Shown: positions 42,630-51,815, counted from the stretch's first letter. The stretch is 64,000 nt of DNA from Rhizobium etli CFN 42 (GCF_000092045.1 NC_007761.1:4225501-4289500), one strand, 5' to 3'. Numbers and translations are program-made. The notes: generated from the sequence alone by a model not told the origin.

Positions 42630-44450
42630 TTGGCCCCTCCCATCCTCAAACTCGATGATATCTTCCTGAGCTTCGGCGGCGCACCGCTTCTGGCGGGTGC
42701 GTCGCTGCAGGTCGAGCCCGGCGACAAGATCTGTCTCGTCGGGCGCAACGGATCGGGAAAATCGACGCTCCTGAAGATTGCCGCCGGCCTGGTCGAGGCG
42801 CAGTCCGGCGAAGTCTTCCGTCATCCGTCCTCGACGGTGCGCTATCTCGAACAGGCGCCGGACTTTGCCAGTTTCAGCACCGTTCAGACCTATGCCGAGG
42901 CGGGGCTGGGACCGGGCGACGACCCCTATCGCGTGACCTATCTTCTGTCACATCTCGGCCTGACCGGCGAAGAACATCCGAGCACCCTTTCGGGCGGTGA
43001 AGCACGCCGGGCCGCTCTTACCCGCGTGTTGGCCCCGGAACCCGATATTCTCCTGCTCGACGAGCCGACCAACCATCTGGACCTGCCGACCATCGAATGG
43101 CTGGAAGGCGAGCTGCAGAAGACCCGCAGTGCGCTGGTGCTGATTTCCCACGACCGTCGTTTCCTCGAAAAAGTCTCGACGGCAACCGTCTGGCTCGATC
43201 GCGGCGCCTCGCGCCGGCTCGACAGGGGCTTTGCGCATTTCGAAGCCTGGCGCGACCAGGTGCTGGAGGCGGAAGAGCTCGAGCAGCACAAGCTCGGCAA
43301 GGCGATCGAGCGCGAAGAACACTGGCTGCGTTACGGCGTCACGGCCCGGCGCAAACGCAACATGCGCCGCCTCGGCGAGCTGCAGACGATGCGTTCGCAA
43401 TATCGCGAGCATAAGGGGCCGCAGGGCACGGTGCAGGCGACGGTTTCGGACGCGCAGGAGTCAGGCAAGCTGGTGATCGAGGCCGAGAAGATCACCAAGA
43501 GCTTCGGCGACCGGGCCATTGTCTCGCCGTTCTCGATCCGCGTGCATCGCGGCGATTGCATCGGTCTCGTCGGGCCGAACGGCGCCGGCAAGACGACGCT
43601 CCTGAAAATGCTGACCGGCCAGCTTTCGCCGGATAGCGGGACGGTGAAGCTCGGCACCAACCTGGAGATCGCCACCCTCGACCAGAAGCGCGAGGACCTC
43701 AACCCCGCGGATACGCTTGCAAACTACCTGACCGACGGGCGCGGCGAAAACCTGCTTGTCAGTGGCGAGCAGCGCCATGTCACGGGGTATATGAAGGAAT
43801 TCCTGTTCCAGCCGGAACAGGCGCGCACACCGATCAAGAGCCTCTCCGGCGGCGAGCGCGCCCGGCTGATGCTGGCTCGCATCCTGGCGCGCCCGACAAA
43901 CCTCCTGATCCTCGATGAACCAACCAACGATCTCGATATCGAGACGCTCGACCTTCTGCAGGAAATCGTCGCCGGCTTTCCCGGCACCGTCATCATCGTC
44001 AGCCACGATCGTGACTTCCTCGACCGCACCGTAACCTCGACGATCGCGCCCGCCGTGCCGGATGCGCCCGACGGTCGATGGATCGAATATGCCGGCGGCT
44101 ACACCGACATGTTGGCGCAGCGCAAGGGCGCGCTCGAAGAGCGCAGAAAGGCCGAGAAAGCGGCGGAGAAGCCGAGGACGCAGGAGACAACAGCTTCCGG
44201 CGCAGCCTCGAAGGGCAAGCTCTCCTTCAAGCAGAAATTCGCGCTGGAAAACCTGCCGAAGGAGATGGCCAAAGCCGAGGCCGAGATCGCCAAACGCGAA
44301 CTGGTCATGGCCGATCCAAATCTCTTCACGCGCGACCCCGCTGCCTTCAACCGGCTTGCAGGCGAGATGGAAAAGCTGCGCGCGGGCCTGACCAAGATGG
44401 AAGAGCAGTGGCTGGAGCTCGAAATGCTGCGGGAAGAGCTGGAGGGCTGA
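42630..44450 (+). CDS. ABC-F family ATPase, Uup type
   Basis: Soluble twin-ATPase ABC-F protein, 606 aa, no membrane helices. Domain 1: Walker A GRNGSGKST, signature LSGGEARRA, Walker B ILLLDEPTNHLD. Linker with charged helices (EELEQHKLGKAIEREE). Domain 2: Walker A GPNGAGKTT, signature LSGGERARL, Walker B LILDEPTNDLD. The Ala/Lys-rich stretch (residues about 505-530) leads into a C-terminal coiled coil (LPKEMAKAEAEIAKRE to MLREELEG), the feature of Uup, which acts on ribosomes or DNA precise excision. TTG start at 42630, with CCGGAG eight bases upstream. Confidence 0.9.
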   Translation: MAPPILKLDDIFLSFGGAPLLAGASLQVEPGDKICLVGRNGSGKSTLLKIAAGLVEAQSGEVFRHPSSTVRYLEQAPDFASFSTVQTYAEAGLGPGDDPYRVTYLLSHLGLTGEEHPSTLSGGEARRAALTRVLAPEPDILLLDEPTNHLDLPTIEWLEGELQKTRSALVLISHDRRFLEKVSTATVWLDRGASRRLDRGFAHFEAWRDQVLEAEELEQHKLGKAIEREEHWLRYGVTARRKRNMRRLGELQTMRSQYREHKGPQGTVQATVSDAQESGKLVIEAEKITKSFGDRAIVSPFSIRVHRGDCIGLVGPNGAGKTTLLKMLTGQLSPDSGTVKLGTNLEIATLDQKREDLNPADTLANYLTDGRGENLLVSGEQRHVTGYMKEFLFQPEQARTPIKSLSGGERARLMLARILARPTNLLILDEPTNDLDIETLDLLQEIVAGFPGTVIIVSHDRDFLDRTVTSTIAPAVPDAPDGRWIEYAGGYTDMLAQRKGALEERRKAEKAAEKPRTQETTASGAASKGKLSFKQKFALENLPKEMAKAEAEIAKRELVMADPNLFTRDPAAFNRLAGEMEKLRAGLTKMEEQWLELEMLREELEG

Positions 44451-44513
44451 GGCTATCGCACTCAGCTGCTCGCGTCACGCTGTAGGCAGGGGTCCTGCCG
44501 ATCAGGGGACGTA

Positions 44514-46370
44514 TTAAAGCGCCGGAGCGGTGACGGCGGCGGTGCCGACACTGGCACTGGCGCCGGTCTGGGCGACCTGCTGCTGCGGCTCTTCGGATCT
44601 CGAAGGCAGAGCCTGCAGATGCAACACCCGCGGCTGCAGCGCCTCCAGATAGGTTTCAGAGCGGCCGATATAGATCATGCCGGTTTCGGGCATCGAAGTC
44701 AGCGCGCTGCACATCGTTTCCTGCCATTCCGGCTCCATGCCCTCGAGCACTTCGTCGAAGATGATCCATCGCGGGCGCACCAGCAGCAGGCGGGCGAAGC
44801 CGATCGCCTTCTGTTCATCGCCGCCGAGCAGCTTGTCCCAGCGGGCGCGGGTATCGAGCCTTGCGATCAGAGAGTGCAGGCCAGCCTTTTCAAGGGCCGC
44901 CTCGACAGCAGCCTGCTCGTAGGCATCGGGGCTTTCGGGGAAGGCAAGCGCCTCGCGCAGCGTGCCGCCCGGAATGTAGGCAATCTGTGGAACGAACAGC
45001 ATGTCGTCGATCGGCGGCAGACCCATCGTGCCGCTGCCGCACGGCCAGAGGCCGGCCATGGCCTGGAACAGCAGCTTGCGGTTGACGCTATGATCGCCGT
45101 TGATCATGATTTTTTCGCCGGCCTTGATCACGATATCGGTTTCACGCAGGCGAAAACCGCCGCATTCCTCGATGTCTTCGCCGATCTTGGCATTGATCAC
45201 CACATCCTTCAGCGTCAGCCTGTCGGGGGCGGTGTTCTCATAGGCGATGCTGCCCTTCAGGCCAAAGTCCTCGTCCATGTCGAGCAGCGCCTGGCGGAAG
45301 TCGGTGACGCGCATCAGCGTGGCACGCCATTCGGCGATCGGGCCGAAATTGGCGACATACCAGCGCAGCGCCGTATTGACCTGGTTGAAGGCGCCGACCG
45401 ACATCATCAGCTGACCAAGGGTGAGGCCGCCGGAAAAATAGGCGGGTGCGGCAACGATGATCGGGATGACGATCACCAGCCAGCCGTAGCCGGCTGAAAC
45501 CCAGGTGAGATTGGTATTGGCCATGGCGAGCCGCTTGACGACCCTCAGTACCGAGCTGATATCGGTATTGATGCGCCGGCGCTCGTTCTCCTCACCGCGG
45601 GCGACGGTGATTGCCGGCATGTTCTCGTTGGCATGCATCAGCGTGAAACGAAGCTCGGCCTCCTTCGAGAACCGGTCGGCATTGAGCTTGACCAGCTTGC
45701 GGCCGACGACCTGGCTCAGCACCGAGGCAGAAGCGGCATAGAAAATCGCTGCCCAGACCATATAACCCGGTATGGAGAAACTGTGGCCGCTGATGCGGAA
45801 GACGAAGCCGCTCGACAGCTCCCAGAGCACGCCAATGAAGCTCACCAGAAGGATGGTCGACTGTAAGAGGCCGAGCACGAGTCCCGTCGTGCTTTCGGCG
45901 AGGTTGCGGGAATCCTCGTGCAGGCGCTGGTCCGGGTTGACTCCGATCAGCCCGCTCGAGGCGAGCCGCAGCGCCCGCTTGCGCTTCAGCCACTGGTCGA
46001 CGAGATCGCGCGACAGGCCCTCGCGCATATAGAGCGCCGTCATCTGGTTCAGCCAGGCCTGCAGCACGTTGAGCAGCAGCAGCGTGCCGGCGATCATTGC
46101 GAAGATTTCGAGCTGGTGGAAGAACTCGCCGAGATCGCGGCGCTCGAGCGAATCGTAAAAGGGGGCGTTCCACTCGTTGAGGATGACCTGGCCATAGGCC
46201 GTCGCCAGGATGACGAGGATCAGCACGGTCGCCAGAAACAGCACCTTGCCACGCACTTGCGAATTCCAGAATGCTGAGAACATCACCCCAAGGCGATATG
46301 TCAGGCTGAAATCATACCCTACTCTATCCCGCTTCCGGATGCCCGGCCTCCCTTCGATCTTGTCTGCCAT
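44514..46370 (-). CDS. YddA/SbmA-like ABC transporter with degenerate ATP site
   Basis: A 618-aa fusion of an ABC_membrane_2 (SbmA/BacA-like) domain and a nucleotide-binding domain. The membrane part (about 40-340) has six helices and the family features YDSLERRDLGEFFHQL and NPDQRLHEDSRNLAEST. In the ATPase part the Walker A region reads MINGDHSVNRKLLFQAMAGLWP where GxxGxGK(S/T) is expected, so the P-loop Gly-Lys-Ser/Thr is lost. The signature region (LLGGDEQKAIGFARLLL) and Walker B (WIIFDEVLEGME) keep the DE. It may have little ATPase activity and work like SbmA/BacA, which lack the domain. ATG 46370 chosen; GTG 46373 is also in frame. Substrate unknown. Confidence 0.85.
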   Translation of the reverse strand: MADKIEGRPGIRKRDRVGYDFSLTYRLGVMFSAFWNSQVRGKVLFLATVLILVILATAYGQVILNEWNAPFYDSLERRDLGEFFHQLEIFAMIAGTLLLLNVLQAWLNQMTALYMREGLSRDLVDQWLKRKRALRLASSGLIGVNPDQRLHEDSRNLAESTTGLVLGLLQSTILLVSFIGVLWELSSGFVFRISGHSFSIPGYMVWAAIFYAASASVLSQVVGRKLVKLNADRFSKEAELRFTLMHANENMPAITVARGEENERRRINTDISSVLRVVKRLAMANTNLTWVSAGYGWLVIVIPIIVAAPAYFSGGLTLGQLMMSVGAFNQVNTALRWYVANFGPIAEWRATLMRVTDFRQALLDMDEDFGLKGSIAYENTAPDRLTLKDVVINAKIGEDIEECGGFRLRETDIVIKAGEKIMINGDHSVNRKLLFQAMAGLWPCGSGTMGLPPIDDMLFVPQIAYIPGGTLREALAFPESPDAYEQAAVEAALEKAGLHSLIARLDTRARWDKLLGGDEQKAIGFARLLLVRPRWIIFDEVLEGMEPEWQETMCSALTSMPETGMIYIGRSETYLEALQPRVLHLQALPSRSEEPQQQVAQTGASASVGTAAVTAPAL

Positions 46371-46530
46371 CACCCTTTTCCAACACCGCCCATACTGACA
46401 TTATTAACATGGTGGCGTTACCGGTCTATCAACAGATTCTATCAGTCATTAAAGTGTGATGATTCTTGACGTGCCGCTCCCGCATGCATTCAGAGTTGAT
46501 TCGCGGCTCAACTGGGACTAATTAAGGCAC

Positions 46531-46587
46531 TCCGTGGTGATTTGGCCGGCCGGCTTGCAGCCACGTTAAAAAAGTCGCTAAAGGGCC
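46531..46587 (+). promoter_or_regulatory. SAM-II riboswitch upstream of metA
   Basis: Matches the short alphaproteobacterial SAM-II pseudoknot: 5' stem CGTGG (46533-46537), GATTT loop, CTTGCA, 3' stem CCACG (46561-46565), then A-rich linker, GTCGCTAAAGGG (46574-46585). It binds S-adenosylmethionine and shuts off methionine synthesis. A weak promoter candidate, CTTGAC-17-ATTCAG, lies at 46465-46493. Confidence 0.9.
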
Positions 46588-46595
46588 GCGTGCGG

Positions 46596-46627
46596 ACCGG
46601 TAGCGATTTTTTCGCCACCGGTTTTTT
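46596..46627 (+). terminator. Intrinsic terminator between riboswitch and metA
   Basis: Stem ACCGGTAGCGA/TCGCCACCGGT (46596-46606, 46612-46622) with one mismatch, followed by TTTTT. It lies 9 bases past the riboswitch and 22 before the metA ATG, so SAM control may be transcriptional. Confidence 0.85.
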
Positions 46628-46649
46628 ATTTTGATCGAGTTGACCGCAA

Positions 46650-47573
46650 ATGCCCATCAAGATCCCCGATACGCTGCCCGCTTTCGAAACCCTGGTCCAG
46701 GAAGGTGTGCGGGTGATGACCGAGACGATGGCCATCCGTCAGGATATAAGACCGTTGCAGATCGGCTTGCTCAACCTGATGCCCAACAAGATCAAGACCG
46801 AACTGCAGATGGCCCGTCTCGTCGGCGCTTCGCCGCTGCAGGTGGAGCTGTCGCTCATCCGCATCGGCGGCCACAAGGCGAAGAACACATCCGAGGATCA
46901 CCTGCTCGCCTTCTACCAGACCTGGGAAGAGGTGAAGCAGCGCAAGTTCGACGGCTTCATCATCACCGGGGCACCGATCGAGCTTCTCCCCTATGAGGAC
47001 GTGACCTATTGGGCAGAGATGCAGGAGATCTTCAATTGGACAGAGACCAACGTCCATTCGACGATGAACGTCTGCTGGGGCGCGATGGCGGCGATCTATC
47101 ACTTTCACGGCGTTCCGAAATACGAACTGAAGGAAAAGGCCTTCGGCGTCTACCGCCACCGGAACCTGAAGCCCTCCTCCATCTATCTGAACGGTTTTTC
47201 CGACAATTTTGAAGTGCCGGTGTCCCGGTGGACCGAGGTGCGCCGCGAAGATATCGAGAAATCCGCAAGCCTGGAAATCCTGATGGAATCCAGCGAGATG
47301 GGCGTATGCCTCGTGCACGAGAAGCGGGGCCGGCGGCTCTACATGTTCAACCACGTCGAATATGATTCCACCTCACTTTCGGACGAGTATTTCCGCGACG
47401 TCGATGCCGGCGTGCCGATCAAGATGCCGCACAATTACTTCCCGCATAATGATCCGACGCTTGCGCCGCAGAACCGCTGGCGCAGCCACGCGCACCTCTT
47501 GTTCGGCAACTGGATCAACGAGATTTACCAGACGACGCCCTACGACGTCGAAGAGATCGGCATGGATCTCTGA
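46650..47573 (+). CDS. metA: Homoserine O-acyltransferase MetA (acetyl-CoA type predicted)
   Basis: First committed enzyme of methionine synthesis, 307 aa, class I glutamine amidotransferase-like fold. The catalytic Cys is in [10 protein letters not shown], and the His-x-Glu pair is in NHVEYD. The acyl-donor site reads [16 protein letters not shown]: a Glu after TGAPI where E. coli MetA has Gly; that Glu is known to shift specificity from succinyl-CoA to acetyl-CoA, so the product is probably O-acetylhomoserine. ATG at 46650. Controlled by the SAM-II riboswitch and terminator upstream. Monocistronic. Confidence 0.95.
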   Translation: MPIKIPDTLPAFETLVQEGVRVMTETMAIRQDIRPLQIGLLNLMPNKIKTELQMARLVGASPLQVELSLIRIGGHKAKNTSEDHLLAFYQTWEEVKQRKFDGFIITGAPIELLPYEDVTYWAEMQEIFNWTETNVHSTMNVCWGAMAAIYHFHGVPKYELKEKAFGVYRHRNLKPSSIYLNGFSDNFEVPVSRWTEVRREDIEKSASLEILMESSEMGVCLVHEKRGRRLYMFNHVEYDSTSLSDEYFRDVDAGVPIKMPHNYFPHNDPTLAPQNRWRSHAHLLFGNWINEIYQTTPYDVEEIGMDL

Positions 47574-47623
47574 ACGGCATTTCTTTCTGACCTGCCGGTT
47601 GCGGTTCGGAGCAAATGCGGGCA

Positions 47624-47640
47624 GGTTCCGGTCCGGAACC
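47624..47640. repeat. 17-bp perfect palindrome after metA
   Basis: GGTTCCGG-T-CCGGAACC, arms 8 bp, in the metA-galM gap. It directly abuts the dispersed palindrome at 47643. Its GGAAC half followed by 18 bases and TT is a weak match to an EcfG promoter for galM. Confidence 0.5.
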
Positions 47641-47642
47641 CT

Positions 47643-47680
47643 ATAGCGTCGCGCGTCTTTATCGGACGCGCAAAGGAACG
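47643..47680 (+). repeat. Dispersed palindromic element, copy 2
   Basis: Hairpin with arms GCGCGTC (47651-47657) and GACGCGC (47665-47671), preceded by ATAGCG and followed by AAAGGAACG. It aligns over about 38 bases with the element at 7631-7671 (opposite strand). It lies 12 bases before the galM start. Confidence 0.6.
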
Positions 47681-47691
47681 GACGGTCGATC

Positions 47692-48714
47692 ATGTCGAAT
47701 AAATTGGAGCGGGAAGTTTTTGGGCAGACGAAGGCGGGCGAGACCGTCTATCGCGTCGTCATCAAGGGCGGCGGCCTGACGGTCAGGATCATTACCTGGG
47801 GCGCGGTCATCCAGGATCTGCGCCTTGCAGGCCATGAGGCGCCGCTTCAGCTCGGCTTCGAGGATTTTGACAGCTATCCCCTCTATTCGGCTTATTTCGG
47901 CGCGACGCCCGGCCGCTGCGCCAACCGCGTCGGCGGCGGCGGGTTCACGCTCGACGGCAAGGACTACCAGCTCGAGCGAAACGAAAACGGCGTCACGCAT
48001 CTGCATGGCGGCAGCGACAACATCGCCAAACGCAACTGGACGATCGTCGAGCACGAGGCCGATCGCCTGGTGATGAAGATCGTCGATCCCGACGGCCGCG
48101 CCGGTTATCCCGGCAATTGCACCATCCAGGCGACATTCTGGGTGCACGGCAATGGTGAATTGTCGATCACCTACGAATCGACCAGCGATCAGCCGACGCT
48201 CGCCAATGTCTGTCAGCACGCTTATTTCAACCTCGACGGTCGCGAAGACGCGCTGGGCCACGACATTATGATCGCCGCCGATCACTATCTGCCGACCGAC
48301 GAGAAGCAGGTGCCGACCGGCGAGATCCGCCCCGTCGACGGCACCGAATTCGATTTCCGCGAGATGGCTCCGATGAAGCGTTTCGTCGGCAGCGAACAGG
48401 TGCTGTACGACCATAATTTCTGCCTGTCTCGCGAGCGCACCGCTAAGCGGACCGTGGCGCTCGCCCGCAGCCTCTATTCCGGCGTGTCGCTAGAAGTGCG
48501 CAGCACCGAGCCGGGCGTGCAGTTCTATGCCGGCTTCAAGCTCAATACCGGCGCGCCCGGCCTCGACGGCCGTAAATACGGCCCGTTCGCCGGCTTCTGC
48601 CTGGAGACGCAGGTCTGGCCGGATGCAATCAACCACGATGGCTTCCCGAATGCGGTCCTGCGTCCAGGCGAGGTGCTGCGCCAGCAGACGGATTACATCT
48701 TCACCAAGAGCTGA
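47692..48714 (+). CDS. galM: Aldose 1-epimerase (galactose mutarotase)
   Basis: A 340-aa cytosolic mutarotase interconverting alpha and beta anomers of aldoses. Conserved elements: ITWGAVIQDLR near the N-terminus, GRCANRVGGGGFTLDG, THLHGG with the first His, CQHAYFNLDG with the catalytic acid His, and the catalytic base in GFCLETQVWPDAINH (Glu). Length is normal for GalM. A terminator follows. No sugar catabolic genes adjoin; the GntR operon begins after the terminator. Confidence 0.93.
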   Translation: MSNKLEREVFGQTKAGETVYRVVIKGGGLTVRIITWGAVIQDLRLAGHEAPLQLGFEDFDSYPLYSAYFGATPGRCANRVGGGGFTLDGKDYQLERNENGVTHLHGGSDNIAKRNWTIVEHEADRLVMKIVDPDGRAGYPGNCTIQATFWVHGNGELSITYESTSDQPTLANVCQHAYFNLDGREDALGHDIMIAADHYLPTDEKQVPTGEIRPVDGTEFDFREMAPMKRFVGSEQVLYDHNFCLSRERTAKRTVALARSLYSGVSLEVRSTEPGVQFYAGFKLNTGAPGLDGRKYGPFAGFCLETQVWPDAINHDGFPNAVLRPGEVLRQQTDYIFTKS

Positions 48715-48756
48715 GCGCTCTGCAGACGCACGGCCGTCAAATTTGACCGCTATGAG

Positions 48757-48786
48757 CCCTCTTCGGATTGCCGGGGAGGGTTTTTT
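48757..48786 (+). terminator. Rho-independent terminator after galM
   Basis: Stem CCCTCTTCGG/CCGGGGAGGG (48757-48766, 48771-48780; two G-T pairs), loop ATTG, followed by TTTTTT. Confidence 0.85.
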
Positions 48787-48808
48787 CTTCTGCATCTTCC
48801 GATTCAGG

Positions 48809-48858
48809 CTTGCCGATTGGTTCTATATAGGTTCTATTGTGTATCCATGGATAGAACC
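48809..48858 (+). promoter_or_regulatory. Promoter-operator of the amino-sugar operon; apparently leaderless start
   Basis: -35 CTTGCC/TTGCCG (48809-48815), 17-bp spacer, -10 TCTATT (48833-48838) would start transcription at or next to the ATG at 48847, which has no ribosome-binding site. Word GGTTCTAT occurs at 48819 and 48830 (11 bp apart) and inverted at 48851-48858, overlapping spacer, -10 and first codons. These are likely GntR binding sites giving autorepression. Confidence 0.55.
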
Positions 48859-49623
48859 AGTCTAGTAGCTGAACTCAATAGACGCGGCCTGCGCGACGAA
48901 GCGCTGGCCGGCCCGCTCTACAAGCGGCTGGCGCAGGCGCTGACCAGCCTCATTCAGGAAGGCCTGCTGAAGCCCGGCACGGCGCTGCCGGGCGAGCGCG
49001 ACCTTGCCGAGGTTCTGAAGCTCGGCCGCGTTACCGTGCGCACTGCCTATCGCGACCTCATGGCGGCGGGCGCACTGGAATCGCGCCATGGAAGCGGTAC
49101 TTTCGTATCGAGTAAGGTGGAGCGCATGGAGCAATCGCTCTGGCGGCTTTCCTCGTTCTCCGCCGACATGCGCTCGCGCGGGCGTCTGCCGGCCGCACGC
49201 ATCTTGTCGCGGGAGATCAACGCGCCGTCGCCGGAGGAATCCTTCCTGCTCGGCCTCGGCGGCGGCGAACCGGTGCTGAGGCTCGACCGGCTGCGCCTTG
49301 CCGATGGTCTGCCGCTGGCAATCGAGCGCGCCGTCGTGCCGGTCAAGTTTCTGGGGGAGAACGCCGGTGGCGAGGGATCGCTCTACGATGCGCTGGCGTC
49401 GAATGGGCACCGGCCGGTCCGTGCGTTGCAGCGGCTTACCGCCGTCACGCTCGATGCGTCCTATGCTGCGATGCTGAACGTCAAGGCAGGCGCGCCAGCG
49501 CTTCTGATTGAACGTGTCTCGCGCCTGGAAGACCAGCGCGTCGTCGAATACACCCGCTCGCATTATCGCGGCGATGCCTATGACTTCGTTGCCGAATTGA
49601 GAATTGGAGATGACCATGAGTGA
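48847..49623 (+). CDS. GntR-family regulator (HutC/NagR subfamily)
   Basis: A 258-aa repressor: N-terminal winged helix (PLYKRLAQALTSLIQEGLLKPGTALPGERDLAEVLKLGRVTVRTAYRDLMAAGALESRHGSGTFVS, residues about 22-88) and a UTRA ligand domain (about 105-255). HutC-type regulators with UTRA domains bind phosphorylated amino sugars. It is first in an operon with a glucosamine-6-phosphate deaminase-like protein and nagA, so GlcNAc-6-P or GlcN-6-P is the likely effector. Its stop overlaps the next start by eight bases. Confidence 0.92.
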   Translation: MDRTSLVAELNRRGLRDEALAGPLYKRLAQALTSLIQEGLLKPGTALPGERDLAEVLKLGRVTVRTAYRDLMAAGALESRHGSGTFVSSKVERMEQSLWRLSSFSADMRSRGRLPAARILSREINAPSPEESFLLGLGGGEPVLRLDRLRLADGLPLAIERAVVPVKFLGENAGGEGSLYDALASNGHRPVRALQRLTAVTLDASYAAMLNVKAGAPALLIERVSRLEDQRVVEYTRSHYRGDAYDFVAELRIGDDHE

Positions 49624-50647
49624 GAACCAGTCGCTGATGCTGCAGGAAGCAGGCCAATCACCCGAAGTGGTGGCCACGCTTCTCGACAGGGAAAAACCGG
49701 TCTTTGCCGAGATCGCCCGGCTCTTTTCATCTTCCCGCCCGAGCGTGGTGACGACGGCGGCGCGCGGCTCCTCGGACCACGCTGCTACCTTCTTCAAATA
49801 TCTGTTCGAGATCACCTGCGGCGTCCCGGTCGCATCGGTCGGCCCCTCGATCGCTTCCGTCTATGGTGCTGCCCTCCACCTGAACGGCGGCGTGCATTTC
49901 ACCGTTTCGCAGTCGGGCGCGAGCCCGGACATCGTCGCCCTGCAGGAGGCGGCGAAGAAGGGCGGCGCGACGACGATCGCCGTCGTGAATGTCACCGATA
50001 GCCCGCTTGCCAAACAGGCCGATATCGTCCTTGGCCTCAATGCCGGCGCGGAAAAGAGTGTGGCAGCGACGAAATCCTTCATCGCCTCCGTCGCCGCGCT
50101 GTCCGGCGTGACGGCTGCGATCGGCGGCTCGTCCGACCTGCAGGCAGCCCTGGAAAAACTGCCGGAGGCGCTTTCGGCGACCGCCGGGATCGACACGGCG
50201 GCGGCCGAGGAGGTGCTGTTCCATGCGACCTCGCTCTATACGGCCGGCCGCGGCCCGGCTTTCGCGATCGCGCTCGAAGCGGCGCTGAAGGCCAAGGAAA
50301 CCTCCGGCCTGCATGCCGAGGCATTTTCGCTGGCGGAACTGATGCATGGCCCGATGCGCCTGGTGCAGCCGGGCTTTCCGATCGTCGCCTTCGCACCCGA
50401 CGATGCGGCTTTCGTCAATAACGGCCAGGCGCTGGAGCGCCTGCAGAAGCTCGGTGCCACCACCGTCGGTTTCTCCACGCAGCCGCTCTCCGGCATCAAT
50501 CTGCGTGTGCCAACGACGGGCAATGGCCTTGTCGATCCGCTGGTGTCGCTGCTGGTCTATTACCGGCTGATCGAATCGGTGACGCGCCGCAAGGGCTTCG
50601 ACCCGGACCGGCCGGCAAACCTGCTGAAGGTGACGGAGACGGTCTGA
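49616..50647 (+). CDS. SIS-domain glucosamine-6-phosphate deaminase (NagB-II type)
   Basis: A 343-aa double-SIS protein like the isomerase half of GlmS but without the glutaminase domain. Seen: TAARGSSDHAATFFKYLFE (SIS 1 start), SQSGASPDIVALQ, NAGAEKSVAATKSF, second SIS with ALKAKETSGLHAEAFSLAELMHGP, and the C-terminal GFDPDRPANLLKVTETV common to GlmS/NagB-II. It would convert glucosamine-6-P to fructose-6-P and ammonia. ATG 49616 has GGAG six bases upstream. It overlaps gntR by eight bases and nagA by one, so all are translationally coupled. Confidence 0.88.
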   Translation: MSENQSLMLQEAGQSPEVVATLLDREKPVFAEIARLFSSSRPSVVTTAARGSSDHAATFFKYLFEITCGVPVASVGPSIASVYGAALHLNGGVHFTVSQSGASPDIVALQEAAKKGGATTIAVVNVTDSPLAKQADIVLGLNAGAEKSVAATKSFIASVAALSGVTAAIGGSSDLQAALEKLPEALSATAGIDTAAAEEVLFHATSLYTAGRGPAFAIALEAALKAKETSGLHAEAFSLAELMHGPMRLVQPGFPIVAFAPDDAAFVNNGQALERLQKLGATTVGFSTQPLSGINLRVPTTGNGLVDPLVSLLVYYRLIESVTRRKGFDPDRPANLLKVTETV

Positions 50648-51798
50648 TGGTCCGCAAGATCTTCGTCGGCGCCCGCATCTTCGATGGCGAGCGCTTCCAT
50701 GACGACAAGGCGCTCATTGTCGCGGGCGGCCGCGTCGAGGCGATCGTCGCAGGAAACGACCTGCCCAATGGCGAGACGGTCAAACTGGAAGGCGGCGTCC
50801 TGTCGGCCGGCTTTGTCGATGCGCAGGTCAATGGCGGCGGCGGCCGAATGCTGAACGATGAGCCGTCGCCAGCGTCGATGGATATCATTGCCGGCGGGCA
50901 TCGTCCCTACGGCACGACGTCGCTATTGCCGACCTTGATCACCGATACATCGGAAGCGACCAATGCCGCCATCGAGGCGGCGAAGGAGGCTGTAAAAGAA
51001 AACCGCGGCGTCGCCGGCCTGCATCTCGAAGGCCCGCACCTGGCGCCGGCCCGCAAGGGCGCGCATCTGGCCGAGCTGATGCGGCCGGTTGAGGACCGTG
51101 ACGTCAAGGCCTTCATCCGGGCACGTGAGTCGATCGGCACGCTGCTCGTCACCATCGCGGCCGAGCAGGTGACGGTCGCCCAGGTGCGCGAGCTTGCGGA
51201 AGCCGGCGTCACCGTCAGCATCGGCCATTCCGATTGTTCGAGCGAGGCGGCGGAGGAACGTTTCGATGCCGGAGCGCGTGGGGTCACGCATCTCTTCAAC
51301 GCCATGAGCCAGATGGGACATCGCACGCCCGGCCTCGTCGGCGCGGCGATCGATCATCCCGCAACCTGGTGCGGCATCATTGCCGACGGCCATCACGTCG
51401 ATCCGAAGGTCCTGCGCACGGCGCTGCGCGCCAAGCGCGGCGAAGGCAAGTTGTTCTTCGTCACCGATGCGATGTCGCTTGTCGGCTCGCAGCAGGACTC
51501 GTTCACGCTGAACGGCCGCACCGTCCGGCGCGAAAGGGGCGGCTTCTGCTCGAAGCTGGTGCTTTCCGACGGAACGCTCGCGGGCTCCGACGTCGATATG
51601 ATGTCGGCGATCCGCTACGGCGTCACCTATCTCGACCTGACGCTCGCCGAGGCTCTACGAATGGCGACCCACTATCCCGCCCGTTTTCTGAGACTTGCCG
51701 ATCGCGGCCATCTTTCACCGGGCGCGCGTGCCGATCTCGTGCATCTCACCGATGCGCTCACCGTGTCCGCCACCTGGCTTGCCGGCGAAGCGGCCTGA
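50647..51798 (+). CDS. nagA: N-acetylglucosamine-6-phosphate deacetylase
   Basis: Amidohydrolase, 383 aa, removing acetate from GlcNAc-6-[13 protein letters not shown] shows the Q-x-N variant at the first metal site typical of NagA, then HLEGPHL (metal Glu), SIGHSDCS and [13 protein letters not shown] (metal His residues), ADGHHVDP, and the catalytic Asp in [10 protein letters not shown]. Starts at the TGATG overlap with the deaminase gene. Together they feed peptidoglycan- or chitin-derived GlcNAc-6-P into glycolysis. Confidence 0.95.
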   Translation: MVRKIFVGARIFDGERFHDDKALIVAGGRVEAIVAGNDLPNGETVKLEGGVLSAGFVDAQVNGGGGRMLNDEPSPASMDIIAGGHRPYGTTSLLPTLITDTSEATNAAIEAAKEAVKENRGVAGLHLEGPHLAPARKGAHLAELMRPVEDRDVKAFIRARESIGTLLVTIAAEQVTVAQVRELAEAGVTVSIGHSDCSSEAAEERFDAGARGVTHLFNAMSQMGHRTPGLVGAAIDHPATWCGIIADGHHVDPKVLRTALRAKRGEGKLFFVTDAMSLVGSQQDSFTLNGRTVRRERGGFCSKLVLSDGTLAGSDVDMMSAIRYGVTYLDLTLAEALRMATHYPARFLRLADRGHLSPGARADLVHLTDALTVSATWLAGEAA

Positions 51799-51815
51799 AC
51801 TCAGGGAGAAGTAGG

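Noticed and set aside
51234..51815. In-frame 5' extension of the SIS-protein gene inside nagA
   Set aside because: The extension is an out-of-frame reading of nagA; the true start at 51816 has AGGGAG upstream.
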